Shown here piece by piece: positions 25,182 through 37,300 of a DNA stretch of 64,000 bases. The notes under the pieces are model-generated. The model searched no databases, was not told the DNA's origin, and saw only the letters and a list, made by a program, of their open reading frames with translations. How positions within the stretch are numbered: position 1 is the first letter of the stretch; every line of letters begins with the position of its first letter. A program made the position numbers and the translations under genes. Origin of the DNA: Opisthorchis felineus (taxonomy: Eukaryota; Platyhelminthes; Trematoda; Opisthorchiida; Opisthorchiidae); contig SJOL01006634.1 of assembly GCA_004794785.1 (NCBI GenBank), positions 230,300 through 294,299 of the forward strand. The letters are read 5' to 3'.

Positions 25182-25804
25182 CTTTTAAGCTCCGAATGCG
25201 GCTCATTCTTTTGAAAAACATAACAACGGCACATTGCACAGATGTGGACGTAGCTTGACGGACATCAAAACTGGAAAAATCATGATCAGCAGATTAGCCA
25301 GATCCGCGCATACAGTTTTCACAGTTTTGGAAACATACCTCGTCAAGTTTCTCGCGTTAAAAGGCAGTTTGCTTGAGCGTATGCACACTACCAATACGCA
25401 TGAAGTACAGCAACAAATGTCGGATGAGGTCAGGTCACATGCTTGCTTAACAGTATTAATCGACCATGCCGATAGTGAAATAATAATGGCACCAAAAATG
25501 TTATTACGCATCAATGATTTTGATTCAAGATTACCTAAGACCGAAACCATGGGCGTAACTCTCGACCATTACTAATTAGACCCGTGACTGGATTGGTCGA
25601 CACGCAGATTCATTAGGCAGAGGCAGACAAATAAACCGAGACGGGAAGTGAAAGGAAATTCTTAGGGTGGTGCTCAGAATTTTGTAACCGACCAGGATAA
25701 GCACGTTACAATACAGTATATCGTTCATCACTGCGATGAGTAGACTCCTGATACGTTTGCACTGCTGACCTAAAGTCAGCTGAAGGATATCACAAACGAG
25801 AGAT

Positions 25805-26330
25805 TCGGCTGAGTCTACGGTGAAAACCAAATTGATAGGCAAATGAGTGTGTACTTCGCTAATTTCGTGCAATTTGGGTTCAAGTAGAACATAGGGTTGA
25901 CGGAAACTCGGGGACTGCGACTACCTGATGAGCCCCAAGAAGGGCGAAACCGGTCGTGGGTGGTCGAAGAATTTTCAGTAGCCGTTTTAGTAGTTTCCTT
26001 CAAGAAAATATACTGCGATATCTGGAATATCATGCCAACTGAAACATGATGTGGCCTTTTCGCAACACATTGCAATTAATAAATATCCGGTCGTGGGCTG
26101 TCGAAGTTTTCAGCAACCTTGTGAGTAATGTTCATTCAAGAAACTATATCTCGAATATCGCCGAAACATTAGGCAGCTGGGAATCAGTCAAGTCTCCGGT
26201 TAACACCGAATTGGTGTGCAAATGAGTGTATTTCCAGAATCGCTTGTTCGTTGCAGTTCAAGTTCTTTAGGAATCGAACTGATGAAGTCCTCTCTCCCTT
26301 GTTATAACAACAACACATGCATTTAGTAAT
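25805..26330 (+). mobile_element. hammerhead-ribozyme element, tandem copies
   Basis: Two imperfect units lie head to tail. Unit 1 has CAAATGAGTGTGTACTTCGC (25840) and GGTTCAAGTAGAACATAGGG, then a hammerhead core at 25925. Unit 2 has CAAATGAGTGTATTTCC (26219), AGTTCAAGTTCTTTAGG and a decayed core, CTGATGAAGTCC (26279). The offset is 354-379 bases. Within unit 1, CCGGTCGTGGG recurs after 137 bases (25950 and 26087). The layout resembles tandem ribozyme-bearing retroelements such as retrozymes or the terminal repeats of Penelope-like elements. No protein is encoded in what I can see. Confidence 0.68.
25921..25959 (+). ncRNA. hammerhead ribozyme motif (type I-like, minimal stem III)
   Basis: The catalytic core CTGATGA is at 25925-25931. 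Stem II is GCCC (25932-25935) paired with GGGC (25942-25945). GAAA follows (25946-25949). Stem III would be the self-complementary ACCGGT (25949-25954), too tight to fold alone, so it implies a dimeric form. C25955 is the expected cleavage base. GTGG (25956-25959) pairs with CTAC (25921-25924) as a short stem I. All conserved core bases are present. Activity is inferred, not shown. Confidence 0.72.
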
Positions 26331-27290
26331 GACGATCGTTTAAATGTATACTTGAGATGCACATCTGTCTGTCCTAGTGGACAACACAGTCGATGTTTCA
26401 TGACCGATTGTGAAGACATGCATGGGGGTATGAAACCTACCTGGAATGCATGCTTAGATCATTAAACCATAAGTGTAACCCACGAGGAAGGCGAAACAAC
26501 ATACCGTATTGGGATTTGAAGAGCGATAGTCCGATGTTTGAGTGTTGTACCCCACGTCGGTTGGAGAGTGAAAATGACTGCAATGGTAAAGAGAATTAAA
26601 AATAATAACCAACGGCCTTATTCTTGTGGGCAGAGGCAAAACAATCAAATCTGAAGATCAAAGGTTGATATTCAGGTAGAGGCTGACATTGTCGCTGCTC
26701 ATCCGTTTTCTCTTTTGCTTCCACTGTTGACTGTGCCCCCGGTCATGTGTTTCAGATGTGTATATTTATTTACCGGATTAGATGCGTTAGGAATAATTTG
26801 ACAATGAAAAGGAGAGAGCGCTCCCAGTCCCGAGTTGTACAAATCGACAAATCAGTCAACTGGAAGACTTACAACACTAGTACCACCGCTGATGACTCCA
26901 GGCGTTTCTGCAATAAAGTAGATGATAGAAGGCTTGAAACGAAGGCTGGAAGAGTGTTGGTGTATTCCGAGTGTCTCTTGGAGTATGGTACCCGGTGAAA
27001 CCCAATCAATTACTGAGAGGTGACGCATCTTTGAAGAACACTAAATGAGTATTCGGTTTCGTCGTTTACACCGGGGAAGAATCAAAGATCATGTTCAGAT
27101 TTACATCCCGTCCTCTAAAGCAATCCACTGTGTAACGTCAAACACTTATAGTTTATTTCTTCTCGGCGTGTTGATTTCTTCCGCTTTGTTCACCTTCTTT
27201 GTCAGTCCCGTTTGGACCCGATGGGGTGAACCTAGAGGGTAAGGAACTGAGCGCCCGATAAATAACTCACACGTCGCTTACCGCGTATAT

Positions 27291-27990
27291 GATCTGTCAT
27301 CGTACATGTCAGTTTGCAAGTCAGCCTCCAGCTCATTCGCCTTGCCAAGTCTTTGCTCATCAACTCGGATTTGAATAAGTCTGATCTGGGCACAGACACT
27401 CCAGTGATGGGTCGCACATGGAACTTGAAGCAATTGTAGTATTCGTCCTTTGATAAAACAGAAACACTGACTCGCAACGTATTGAAGTTCAAACACTGTT
27501 CGGTCGGTGGTGTCATGTACAGAAACGACACGGAGGATCCAAACTCAATGAATGGCACGGCATTGTTGGGACGATTGAAAGCAAACGGTCCGTTAGCGAA
27601 AGATTTTATCACTGTTCTGGCACTGTATCACACGGTGGTACCAGATGCCCATGTGAAAAATTCAGAGCCGCCACTCACTTATCAGGCTTCGTTACTAGAT
27701 GAAGCTGCTTTGATCAAGGTAGCGCGCGCAATAGATTTGTCCTTACGATGCGCGAACGCGACCGGGGTATCGATCAGAGTGGATGGAAAACAGCTGCACT
27801 ACGAAGTTCTGCAACTGTTGGAATTCAAAAGCTTCCGTAAGCACACGGGGTGGTGATTCGTGAACCGAGTGGCCGCATTCTTGTCCCAGTCAAGGGAGCG
27901 CATACGGTGATCACCAAATGATTGGCCAAGGACTGCCCATACCAAGAAGCTAATCTTGAACATCTTCAAATAGTCCGGCTCCGAAATCCC
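27291..27990 (+). pseudogene. P4-type ATPase (phospholipid flippase) fragment, dead
   Basis: The plus strand encodes the stretch from the end of TM4 through the phosphorylation and nucleotide-binding domains of a P4-ATPase (family role: moving phospholipids to the cytoplasmic leaflet). Blocks: VSLQVSLQLIRLAKSLLIN, GTDTPVMGRTWNL, DKTETLTRNVLKFKHCSVGG, FITVLALYHTVVPD, TYQASLLDEAALIKVA, YEVLQLLEFKSFRK, VIREPSGRILVPVKGAH, LAKDCPYQEANLEHLQ. Lesions: TAG at 27437-27439 just before the P-motif; DKTGT changed to DKTET; a frameshift near 27847-27856; KGAD changed to KGAH (27892-27903); TGA at 27919-27921. No intron interrupts about 700 bases. It could be one relic exon or a retrocopy. It lies in a LASP intron, on the opposite strand. 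Confidence 0.85.
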
Positions 27991-28479
27991 TGGTAATGTG
28001 TACCGCGACGTTTGCTGCCGCGCATTGGGATGGTTGCCACTAAAGAACACATCAATATTGTCGTCACCGAACACAGATGGCGGAAAATCGACAGTTACCG
28101 GACACTATGTATAAATATAGGGGTATCAACAAACATGCGGCCGAAAAGTCCGAAAAGCAAGCGGCTGAGGTGGGTAAACGTTCCTTCACGTACGTGTAGA
28201 GGCTTGACAATTGGCACTGCCCGGTGAAAGTTCAAGACGACCAAGTACTTCGTGACCATTGATATTTTGATCCCGACTTTCAACCAACGAGAAGAGCCAG
28301 AAAACCCAAACCACAGAGAGGTCACCAGCTAATGGTGTTTCCATAGTAAAATCTTTTCGGAAATGATCACACGGTCATATTGATGGGACTGTTACAGAGC
28401 TCGACTTATCAGAAAATCGAGTTAAACCGAGTTCTCATTCTAATTACTGTCAGCAGCGCTTCCACATTGGTTTTTGAAC

Positions 28480-28590
28480 TGCGGTGGTCTTTGGTTTGTT
28501 GGCTGAGCCGGGCAATTTGATTGCAATCCCACTGCCCAGCTCAGCGAACTAACCAGCAATCATCTACGCTACCTGAGCTACCAGCACTGA
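28480..28590 (-). repeat. tRNA-like segment, uncertain
   Basis: The minus strand reads GTAGCTCAGGTAGCGTAG, an A-box-like start, and later GTGGGATTGCAATCAAA, a weak B-box-like block. Part of it can also fold as GCTGAGCCGGGCA with TGCCCAGCTCAGC. It could be another old SINE or chance. Confidence 0.25.
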
Positions 28591-29685
28591 TACAGCCTTT
28601 GGATGGCCTTGCAAAGCGTACAAATCAGTGAGACAGGTTAGCTAGGGCAACTAACACATTTGGATTACACCTTAGTCCAACTTAACGCGCATATTGCTTC
28701 AAGGCGTTCCGTTCATAGAGTACAAAAACATAGAAATCACCTGGCTATTATGCCCTTTCAATGTGTCCAATTGAATCACCAAAACCAGCTTATTTTTCGT
28801 ACGAAGCATCAATGCCGTTATCCAATTTGTCACTGTTGTACTGCTTGAGTGAAACACCAAAACTCACTTGTCTGATGGTTCAGTGAATTCAGTACTTATG
28901 TCGGAACGTCCTCCCTGTTGGATTCCATCTGTGAAATGCAACAAAGCACACACATTATCGAGGGAACACGATAAACAGGAAAATGTGGTTTCAGTGCCAA
29001 TTCCTAAGAAAAACACTGAATTCATTCCTTCTGGAAGGACTACCAGTCAAAAGTTGTCTCCTCAGATGAGTGCACAGTGAAATACGCAGTGGATCAGTGA
29101 TAGTACGACCGAAAGAAATATTGAATGTTTTTCATCCGGCTTGCGTAGGATTTTTCGCAAAGACTGATGCGCAGTACATGGATTGTCTCCAGATCCCGCT
29201 GTAAACTTGCGAGCATCTTCCAGGTCTTAATAAGTAAGCGTGACTGTGTGTACTACTGACGACGGTTATGAGTAACATCTGTACGCAGTCTAGATCACTC
29301 GCAGTTAACCGACGATTGAGTTAGAAACTATTACTTTACACGAAAGCGTCTTTTAGTTGACGCTGGACAATCAAACGACGCCCAGAAATATTCGAAGAGC
29401 GACCCCTAAACTTTATGCAAACGAGTATTTCGTTTTTGAGTCGAATTTTTTTACGTTTCGTTTGCGTTTTGCACCGAACAAGTCAGTATTCAACAAGTTC
29501 ATTTCCTTTAGAAGTGGAAAGATAGAAAGGCACCAAACTCGTATACAATCCCCTCCTGGTTTGGCTCTGTTTGGGACTCCTCAGGTAGGGGACTTAACTG
29601 CATGTTTGTGCATAGAACTAACAAGACAGTTAATTTGTACTGATCACGACGGACTACGTTGAGTATCTAGACCTTGAAATCCCAC

Positions 29686-29862
29686 GTTCAGCTGTAACAC
29701 CCTTTCGGCGCCTAGCTGCCATGCCACCCGAAGAAAGCACGAGGGCTGGGATACTGCCAGGTTGCCCAAGCCTAGACAGGGGAAGTCGAGAGGCAGAGGT
29801 CGGGTTCGAACCACGGACCTTCCGGTCAGTAAATTCGCACTCTAACCCGAGAGCTCAAATGT
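29686..29862 (-). mobile_element. SINE-1, minus strand
   Basis: A near-complete body: TTCAGCTGTAACACCCTTTC, TGCCATGCCACCCGAAG, GATACTGCCAGGTTGCCC, GGTCGGGTTCGAACCACGG (B-box) and CCGGTCAGTAAATTCGC. The tRNA-like 5' end is damaged (CTCTAACCCGAGAGCTC). No clear target-site duplication was found. Confidence 0.9.
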
Positions 29863-30022
29863 CCACTCGAAAACTGAGTAATGATGTCTGCCAGAACCTG
29901 CTTGCTGTGACGCGAAGTTCAGTCGGTTTCCGTCGAGATTTCAGCCGGCCCTTTTGATCACGACTGCATACCTGCACCAAATTTTCCCCATCCACATTCA
30001 GGTAAATAGGCGGTGAACTTAC

Positions 30023-30158
30023 ACTGCCCCGAGTAGTACATCCCCGTGTATCCATTTGACGTGTACGATCCGTTGCCGATCGAGGGTTGGTGGTGCCCGT
30101 TGCCCACGTAACTCGACCGATTGACTGAGGGCGAAGTTGTAGACCAAGATCGGAATGT
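30023..30158 (-). CDS. candidate LASP linker exon (low confidence)
   Basis: On the minus strand, between a CAG acceptor (after 30158) and a strong GTAAGT donor, one frame reads TFRSWSTTSPSVNRSSYVGN and then GHHQPSIGNG, SYTSNGYTGMYYSGQ. Rich in S, G, N and Y, it resembles the unstructured linker between nebulin repeats and SH3 in LASP proteins. It lies in the right place and orientation. Against it: it ends one base into a codon, while the SH3 exon begins in phase 0, so another exon would be needed. No homology supports it directly. Confidence 0.4.
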
Positions 30159-31639
30159 CTGACCGGTAGAGTCTTTGATTAGGATGAAACAGGGCGGAAA
30201 ATGAATACCTGGTATAAATGAACGATTGTTTCACTAAAACGAATCACTAACCATTATGTACGAGTAATTGCTGAGGAGTTCATGTGTTTCACTAAGCAGA
30301 ACAGGTTTTCTTCACACAGCACAGCTGATGGCGGTGTCAAAGTGCTGGGAGTAAACTGACAGAACGAGTAACGACCAGTGATGCATACTAAGCTAAGTCG
30401 TCTGCGGATGGCTGGTGTGGGACAGTCTATTGATGCCAAAAAGGTGAAGCTCTGTACACAAGCTGTTCACATGGGAAGCGCACTTAATGGACCGCTACAG
30501 TTACAACCACCAGGTGAATGAGTTCCGCTTGAACTGTGACTGCTGAATCCATCAAAAGTTAGTTTGGTGTGTATAACATGTCAACTTACATGAGATCTGT
30601 TCGATCATTGTTCTGATTACCTTTTCCGACGGATCACAATGTTCATTCTAGACCGGCTCAACCTAATACAAACCGCACATATCCGGCCTCATTAAAAGCC
30701 GATCTTTTCTTCGAAAAATGTCTCTTTTGAATCCATCTAAGGTAGTCACTACCGCACTTCTTTGAGAAGTGCTTTGGCCGTATTAAGCACCAAAACACTC
30801 TCACACTAGTCTTATGTATTCACATAGATTTCAGGATTGACGCTTCACTTGGGGTGAAGAAGTGAAAAAACAGGTAAATTACATCGCAACCATGTTGATA
30901 GGGTCCCGCAAGTGTTCGTGCAACACAACTCACGAAGTTCTGACAGTCCAACAACACATGGGTCACTTCCAAATAGGAATTAGCTTACAAGCGGACCAAC
31001 ATTCGAATAACAAATGCAGTGTCAAAAAGAATACCTCATTATCGATCAGTATTAGAGTAGCCAATGACATGACACAAGTACTGTTTATGCAGCCGACGTT
31101 CGTCAGCGTACCAAAGACTAGCAGTTCAAACATTAAACGTGCTGGCACATGATGAAAGGAAGTTGTTGTTCGTCGAGTCTATTCGAGGGAAAAAGATGGA
31201 AAAATAGGCCTCAGAGATATTCTAGCACAACTGACCAACTACTGCTGGAATATCTAGCGTGCCATCAGTCTCAAGAAACACAATCAGGGCACCAGTCACT
31301 AAATATATGTCAGTAAGAATTAATTTCTTGAGGTGAGAAGGACCTAAATAAGGATTAATGTCGAATGTGAGATAATCACGGGTTTCGAGTTACCGAGGAA
31401 CACAGAAGTGTGATGACAACATATCGCATTTCTCCACGAACATGAACAATGTTACAAAAAAGACGCACATGTTGGGTGCTGTGATTCGACTAGAAAATGG
31501 ACGGTAAGAGACAGCGCTGGAAAGTGAGGACAACACGGTGAATGGAAAACTAAAAACAGATGTGTATGCCTTATGTGCGTATATTACCAGAACAGATAAA
31601 CAAGCCCCATGCTGTCGATATCGAGTGAGTTCTATTCGG

Positions 31640-31865
31640 TGGCGTTCTTGTTGTCCGCTTCTATCCAGACTGCCTGAATGGGTATCTGGAGGTGTAGGCA
31701 CCTTGGAATGATTGTAGTAAGCTAGCACTAAGTCCCTTTCCTATCCACCTTTATTCTTTTCTTCACAATAAGGCTTTCAAATAAATCATGACTGTACGGC
31801 AGTGAAGCATCGGTGTTGAACACTGATGTCATGCTGTCGATGATGATGATGATGACACATTATTG
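31640..31865 (+). mobile_element. RTE-2 3' tail fragment
   Basis: This is the near reverse complement of 54300-54560. Shared blocks are GGCGTTCTTGTT, CTATCCAGA.TGCCTGAAT, GGAATGATTG, AAGCTAGCACTAA, TTCTTCACAATAAGGC.TTC and CACTGATGTCATGCT, ending in a GAT-repeat tail. It defines the 3' end of a second RTE-like family. Confidence 0.8.
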
Positions 31866-34120
31866 CACCGAAAGTGCACCTGGCCTTTATTAGAGAGTGA
31901 CCTCTTGTCCGCAGGTAAGAAATGGGCCGTCGATGTCTGCGACCGTTGTCGCAGACTCTCTCCGTTACCACAGGGAGTATGACAAGATAGTCTGCTATCG
32001 GCGTCTCTCCAGAAAACAATCAGAAGCACCTCATTAAGGGTAGACTAAGGGCAATGTTTAGAGGATAACCAACACATACGGCTGCATACGGAGCACAAGG
32101 ATCTGGGTAGGTTTGGGCTTTATATACTAAATCCAAACCAATTCTGCTAACAACTTCACCAAAATCAGCACACAGTCACGCGTCAACTCGGCTGATCTAA
32201 AACCACCCTTCAAACGTCTACGCGTTCCATTCGATTCACGGTGGATTGCGCTCGGTCTCGGCCATCCAAGACTGTCTGTGGCTCGCAGTTCCCACTTCTA
32301 TTGTTTTTCGGGCCGAGTCTATGTCCTACTCTTGCTGAGTCTTTGAACGGTCTCGATATCCATTCTTGATCGTCTGCTTAGTCTCTGGTATGAAGTTCCC
32401 CGGTTGGCTGCTCTATATAGACCTTGATTCAACCATTGCATTTGATTTTATAAACGCAGTCTCTGATTTCAGTTGCTCAGGATTTATCGCTCGATTTTAC
32501 CAATGCAAAACCCAGAGTGTTTTCACTTTGAAACGCCGTAGTTAGGACCCTTCAGATGTATCTACTCCATATTAGGTCTGGCGACTTCTAACAGTACTCT
32601 CCTTGATTGATGCTTGGTCAAAGTAGCTGGACACACATCATCTCGCAGTCTATTGTTCCATCAAATTCTTTTATGGATAGAGACCTTGCTCCACAGACTA
32701 ATAAAGAGACAGGACTAGCGAGTGAATGGTGCCTTAGAATGGGCAGACGAATAGTTCCATACGGCACTAGCGTCAGTCTGTTTCTAGTGAGCAGTAACGC
32801 CTAGTTTTCTACCAGTTTTCTACTGTATTCTAGTGCACCAGCAATGGTCCTACCTCCATATTAAAACTGATATGGGGATTTGAGGTACTGGTAAAACTGA
32901 CTGACAATATCGCATCTAACAATAACAGCTTCAAGAAGTTCGCCGAATGCCAGTATTTCGTTCTAACCTCGTCAGTTGAGTACTGGGAAGAGCCAATTTA
33001 CACCACACACAAAAAGGAAATAAAATGGCTGGCGAAACGAACCAAAGCAACCCGCTATTCTATCTTCAAGTTAAATTGATGGCGCACGTCAAGGCCTTCT
33101 GTGTGCATAGACTCGTTCGATACTGACTGACCACTAAACGCTGACAGTTTCGAGTGATATGTCCGATATCACTGGTGGCAGATGGCCTGCACAGACTTCG
33201 TGATCGACTATTCCCGAGCTCCGAACTGCCTTGCAACAATCGATTGATTGGTCAGCTGATGGAGGCAGGCAAACTCAGGCTCGGTAACGCGCCTCATTGA
33301 TCGCAAAGCACATCCACCACCATAATGACTCAAGGACGCCGTTCCGAGTTTTATTTCGAAATCTCAGTCTGAAACGGTTAGCGTTTGGAGAGGCAATGCT
33401 GATCGATCAACCTCGATGAAGTTTATGAAAACAAAAGACCACGACACGCACCATCAGTGTAACTTGGCGCTAGAATGGTGAAGCGGATTGGTTTACTACT
33501 GTCCATTATTTATTCCGTCTCTTTTATGCTACACGATGCCTAGTTTTTGTGTACAGATAAAAAAACGAAAGCGAACTTTGTCTTGCTGCCGAAATTGTTT
33601 AACCGACCAAAGGGAAACATCGACTTACATGTTTTTATTCCGTCTAATCCACGATAAACTAGTTAATTGCACAGCACCGAGATATTTTCTGGACATGGTT
33701 GCACATGCCAGGTAGGCCAAAGGGGAGCAGTCAGACCAAGAGCAGCGAGACCCCGTACTACGAGTAATCGTGCTACGAGGCGGTCTGGGGGTAAAGTCGC
33801 ACTGTCCTCTGCGATAGGAGTGTGAAGGCAGTAAGGTGTTTCCCCAAGGCGACTAGCATGTCCATATTTATGGAAGCAGCGATGCTACCTTCCCCCGGGA
33901 AGGACGGGTTAGAAAAGATCGGCCCTAAAAACCACACTTCGATCGCCCAACAGTTGGCCGTGACCGCCAGCGCATTATTCAATACGGTCGAAATACTTTT
34001 AAAACCAAACAGTCCGGTGCTGCTCAAAAGGCACCTGATGTGCGCAGCCGCATCAGGAATGAGACAGTAATGTCTTATTCCCTACACCCTCGGGTTAGGC
34101 CAACCTCTGCAGTCGAGCAC

Positions 34121-34330
34121 GTCAGACAACTGAGTCATCGGCTCTGGGCAGGGTCCCGAAAGAAAACCCTACTGTCCGCTGCCTCGCAGGTCCGACTTTT
34201 GAGTCAGAGACTAGGGGCAGGGTCCCCGAACAAAGCCTTACATCCTCCCACTGTCTCGTGGGTCAGACTTTTGAGTCAAGGGCTCAAGGTGGGATACCTC
34301 AACCAAGCCCCCCTCCTCGGCCTGGGCAAC
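34121..34330 (+). promoter_or_regulatory. tandem units in the 5' leader of the RTE-1 LINE
   Basis: Three imperfect units of about 70 bases start at 34121 (GTCAGACAACTGAGTC), 34190 (GTCCGACTTTTGAGTC) and 34262 (GTCAGACTTTTGAGTC). Each contains a G.CT..GG..GGGT.CC block. Repeated 5' units often act as internal promoters in non-LTR elements; that role is inferred here. The GC-rich stretch at 33735-34120 may also belong to the leader. Confidence 0.6.
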
Positions 34331-37300
34331 CGGGAAGTATCATTTCCCCGCGCAGTTGGGTGTCCACAGATGTCCCTTCCCACCACACTAGCAAACGTCG
34401 CTGGGTCATTTGACCATTAGCTATCTGACCAAAGGGCCTTATGCTCCTCGCTGCCTATTAACAATAAACAAAATAACACCTTTCTAAATCCACCAGATCC
34501 TTTCTATATAGGAGCTTTTAACGTCCGTACTCTATGTCAAATTGGCAAATGGGCAATGCTTGCTGAAATCTTATACTCCCTTAAAGTTGATGTATGCTGT
34601 GTCTCCGAAACATGCATACAAGACCCAAGCGTGAGTATGCATCTCAGAACGCCAAGGATGAACTCAGTTCCTTGACGTTTCTCCCTCCGTGTGTCCGGGG
34701 ATACAGGAGCGAAGTCGTGGAATCTATGGCGTGGGAGTTGCACTCAGCCCCAGAGCTGAAGGCGCTTTGCTGGATTGGATCCCAATGAACATTCGCCTTT
34801 ACGCCGTCCGCTTATCCAGTTCAATCAAGCTGAATGCCTCTCAAGATAAAAAGCGGTACCTGTTTGTAGTGTCGGCTTTTGCCCCAACGGACTGCAGTTC
34901 TGACGTTAAGGATACTTTCTATCGAGAGCTATTCGGGCTCATTCATCAAGCAAGAAGCACTGACACTGTGGTCTTTGCGGGAGATATGAATGCTCAAGTA
35001 GGTCGTCTGAGCTCCTTGGAGTCACATTTGGGCGGTCGATTCGGAGTCAGTGCCCGCCTCACAGACAATGGATAGGGACTCCTCCAGTTATATGCTGATC
35101 ATAACTGTTTCTGACCAGTACGAACTCTCAGCATAAGCGCTCGCATCACGTAAGCTGGCGGCCACCAACTGTAAATCAACCGTGGACCCAGTTGGACCAC
35201 ATGGCCATCAGCCACCGATGGCGATCCACAATTCAAGACTGCCGTTCCTTCTGGGGCACACCACTTGATTCCGATCACGCCTTAGTGCGTGCACGCCTGA
35301 CAGTTCGCTTCCCTTCAGATCCTCGTAGGTCAGCAAGAAGCATGCCAATCCACCATTTTCGAAGAACCACCATAGCTCAACAGTATCGATCTGAGTTAGC
35401 CCAACAACTCTCCACAGTAAACCAATACTGTGGTGTCAGTGAGCATGTGGAGGAAGCGTGGCAAAGTGTGAAAGGAGCTGTGTTAGCGGCGTTCAGTGCT
35501 GTCTGTCCGACCTCTCCGATTCGACCAAAAGACCACTGGATGTCAGCGAGATCGCTATCCATGATTGACGCCAGGAAATCCATACAAGCAGGCAACTAGT
35601 ACGACAACGCACGCAAGACCCTCAAACGCCAAATAGTGAAGAGTCTAAGAAAAAACCGAGAGTTTTTGTGGGTATCGAAAGATCGGGAGATGGAGGAGGC
35701 ATTTGCTACCGGAAACAGCCGTGCCCTATACCAAAAGATACGATCGACTGGTTCTAGGAAAGCAGCGGCCGGTGAAACGACGGTAACCCATTAATTCGCT
35801 TGCAAAAACGTCGACTGGAAAAAGGGCCGAACAGTTCGAAGAACAGTTTGGCTGGCCTCCTGCTGCCCAGCCTGTGGAGATAGTGTATGCGGGCGAATGG
35901 AATGTATACCTTGATCGCCCATCGGAAGAAGAAATAAAGTATGAAATATCCGTACTAAAACGTGAGAAGGCACCAGGACCGGACGGTCTGTATAAAGACC
36001 TCTTCAAAGAAGGCGAAGAATCCCTGGTGACCCATCTGACAAAGCTTATTGGTGCTATATGGAACGAAGAGAGGGTGTCTGCAGAATGGGGCATGTCGAC
36101 AGTTATCCCTATCTTCAAAAAGGGTACGCGGACGCTGTGTGAAAACCACCGTGGCATCAGCCTGGTAGCTGTGGCATCGAAGGTGCTTTCTGGTCTTATC
36201 CTTCGAATTTCGACTAAACACAGGGAGAGACAGATCCGTGAAAACCAAGCTGGGTTCCGTCCTGCAAGAGGATGCATCGATCATATCTTCACATTCCGAC
36301 AAATTCTGGAACAGCAACACTGCTTCCAGCAACCAACAATGGTTGTGTTCCTTGATCTGAAAGCTGCCTTTGACTCTGTGGACCGTCAGACACTATTGCA
36401 GTGTCTGTGTAGCAAAGGTGTCTCCCCCATAACTTCTTTACCCTCCTTAAGGCGCTGTACGCCAACTCCCGCGGCCGTGTGACGGTCTACGGGAAGCTTT
36501 CGCCTGAGGTCACCACATCAAGTGGTGTCAGACAAGGCTTCCTCTTCAACTTCGTCGTTGATACGATCATGGAAGACTCACTATCAGCCTCTAATGCGTG
36601 TGGGGTCGAAGTTCTCCCAGGGCGTCCGCTCACAGATATCGAGTACGCAGACGACATAGCTCTTCCTAGATCTGACGAAGTGGTAATGTAAGCAATATTA
36701 AGTAATCTAAATAACTGGCATGCGCTTCACACCTGCAAAGTGTAAAGTGCTACTGCAAGACCGGGTGGGCTCGAACCCTAGCCTCATGCTTGCGCATGAG
36801 CCGATTGAGGTAGTAGATAAGTTTTTCTATCTGGGCACCTGTATCAGTCCAGGTGGTTTCGCGAAAGGTGTTATTTCCATCCGCATTGGGAAGGCCAGAG
36901 CACCTTTTGTGAACCTGCGTCACCTGTGGCATAGGCATGACATCAGCTTAACTGTCAATGGTCGATTTTACAATACTGCGGTGCGCTCCACATTACTATA
37001 TGGACCAGAAACCTGGCTGCTGCGCGCCGAGGACGTCAAAAGACTTCCAGTGCTTGACCATCGATGTCTTCGGAGCATTGCCCCAGTCTGGTGGGAACAC
37101 CGGATCAGTAATGCTGAAGTTCGTCGAATGGTTTTCGGAAGAAATAACTCGCCCACGATAGATAAACTGATCACTCTCCACAGGTTGTGCTGGCTTGGCC
37201 ACGTGCTGCGTATGCCAGTCGACCGACTTCCTCGTAGGGTTCTTTTCGCACAACCACGTGAAGGGTGGAAACGAACCAGGTGAGGTCAAACGATGAATTG

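Noticed and set aside
27232..27612. 126-codon minus-strand open frame
   Set aside because: It is the antisense shadow of the P4-ATPase relic, which has clear homology on the plus strand.
33822..34070. 82-codon frame upstream of the RTE-1 leader as a possible ORF1
   Set aside because: No zinc knuckle, coiled coil or other ORF1 feature. It may simply be GC-rich leader sequence.
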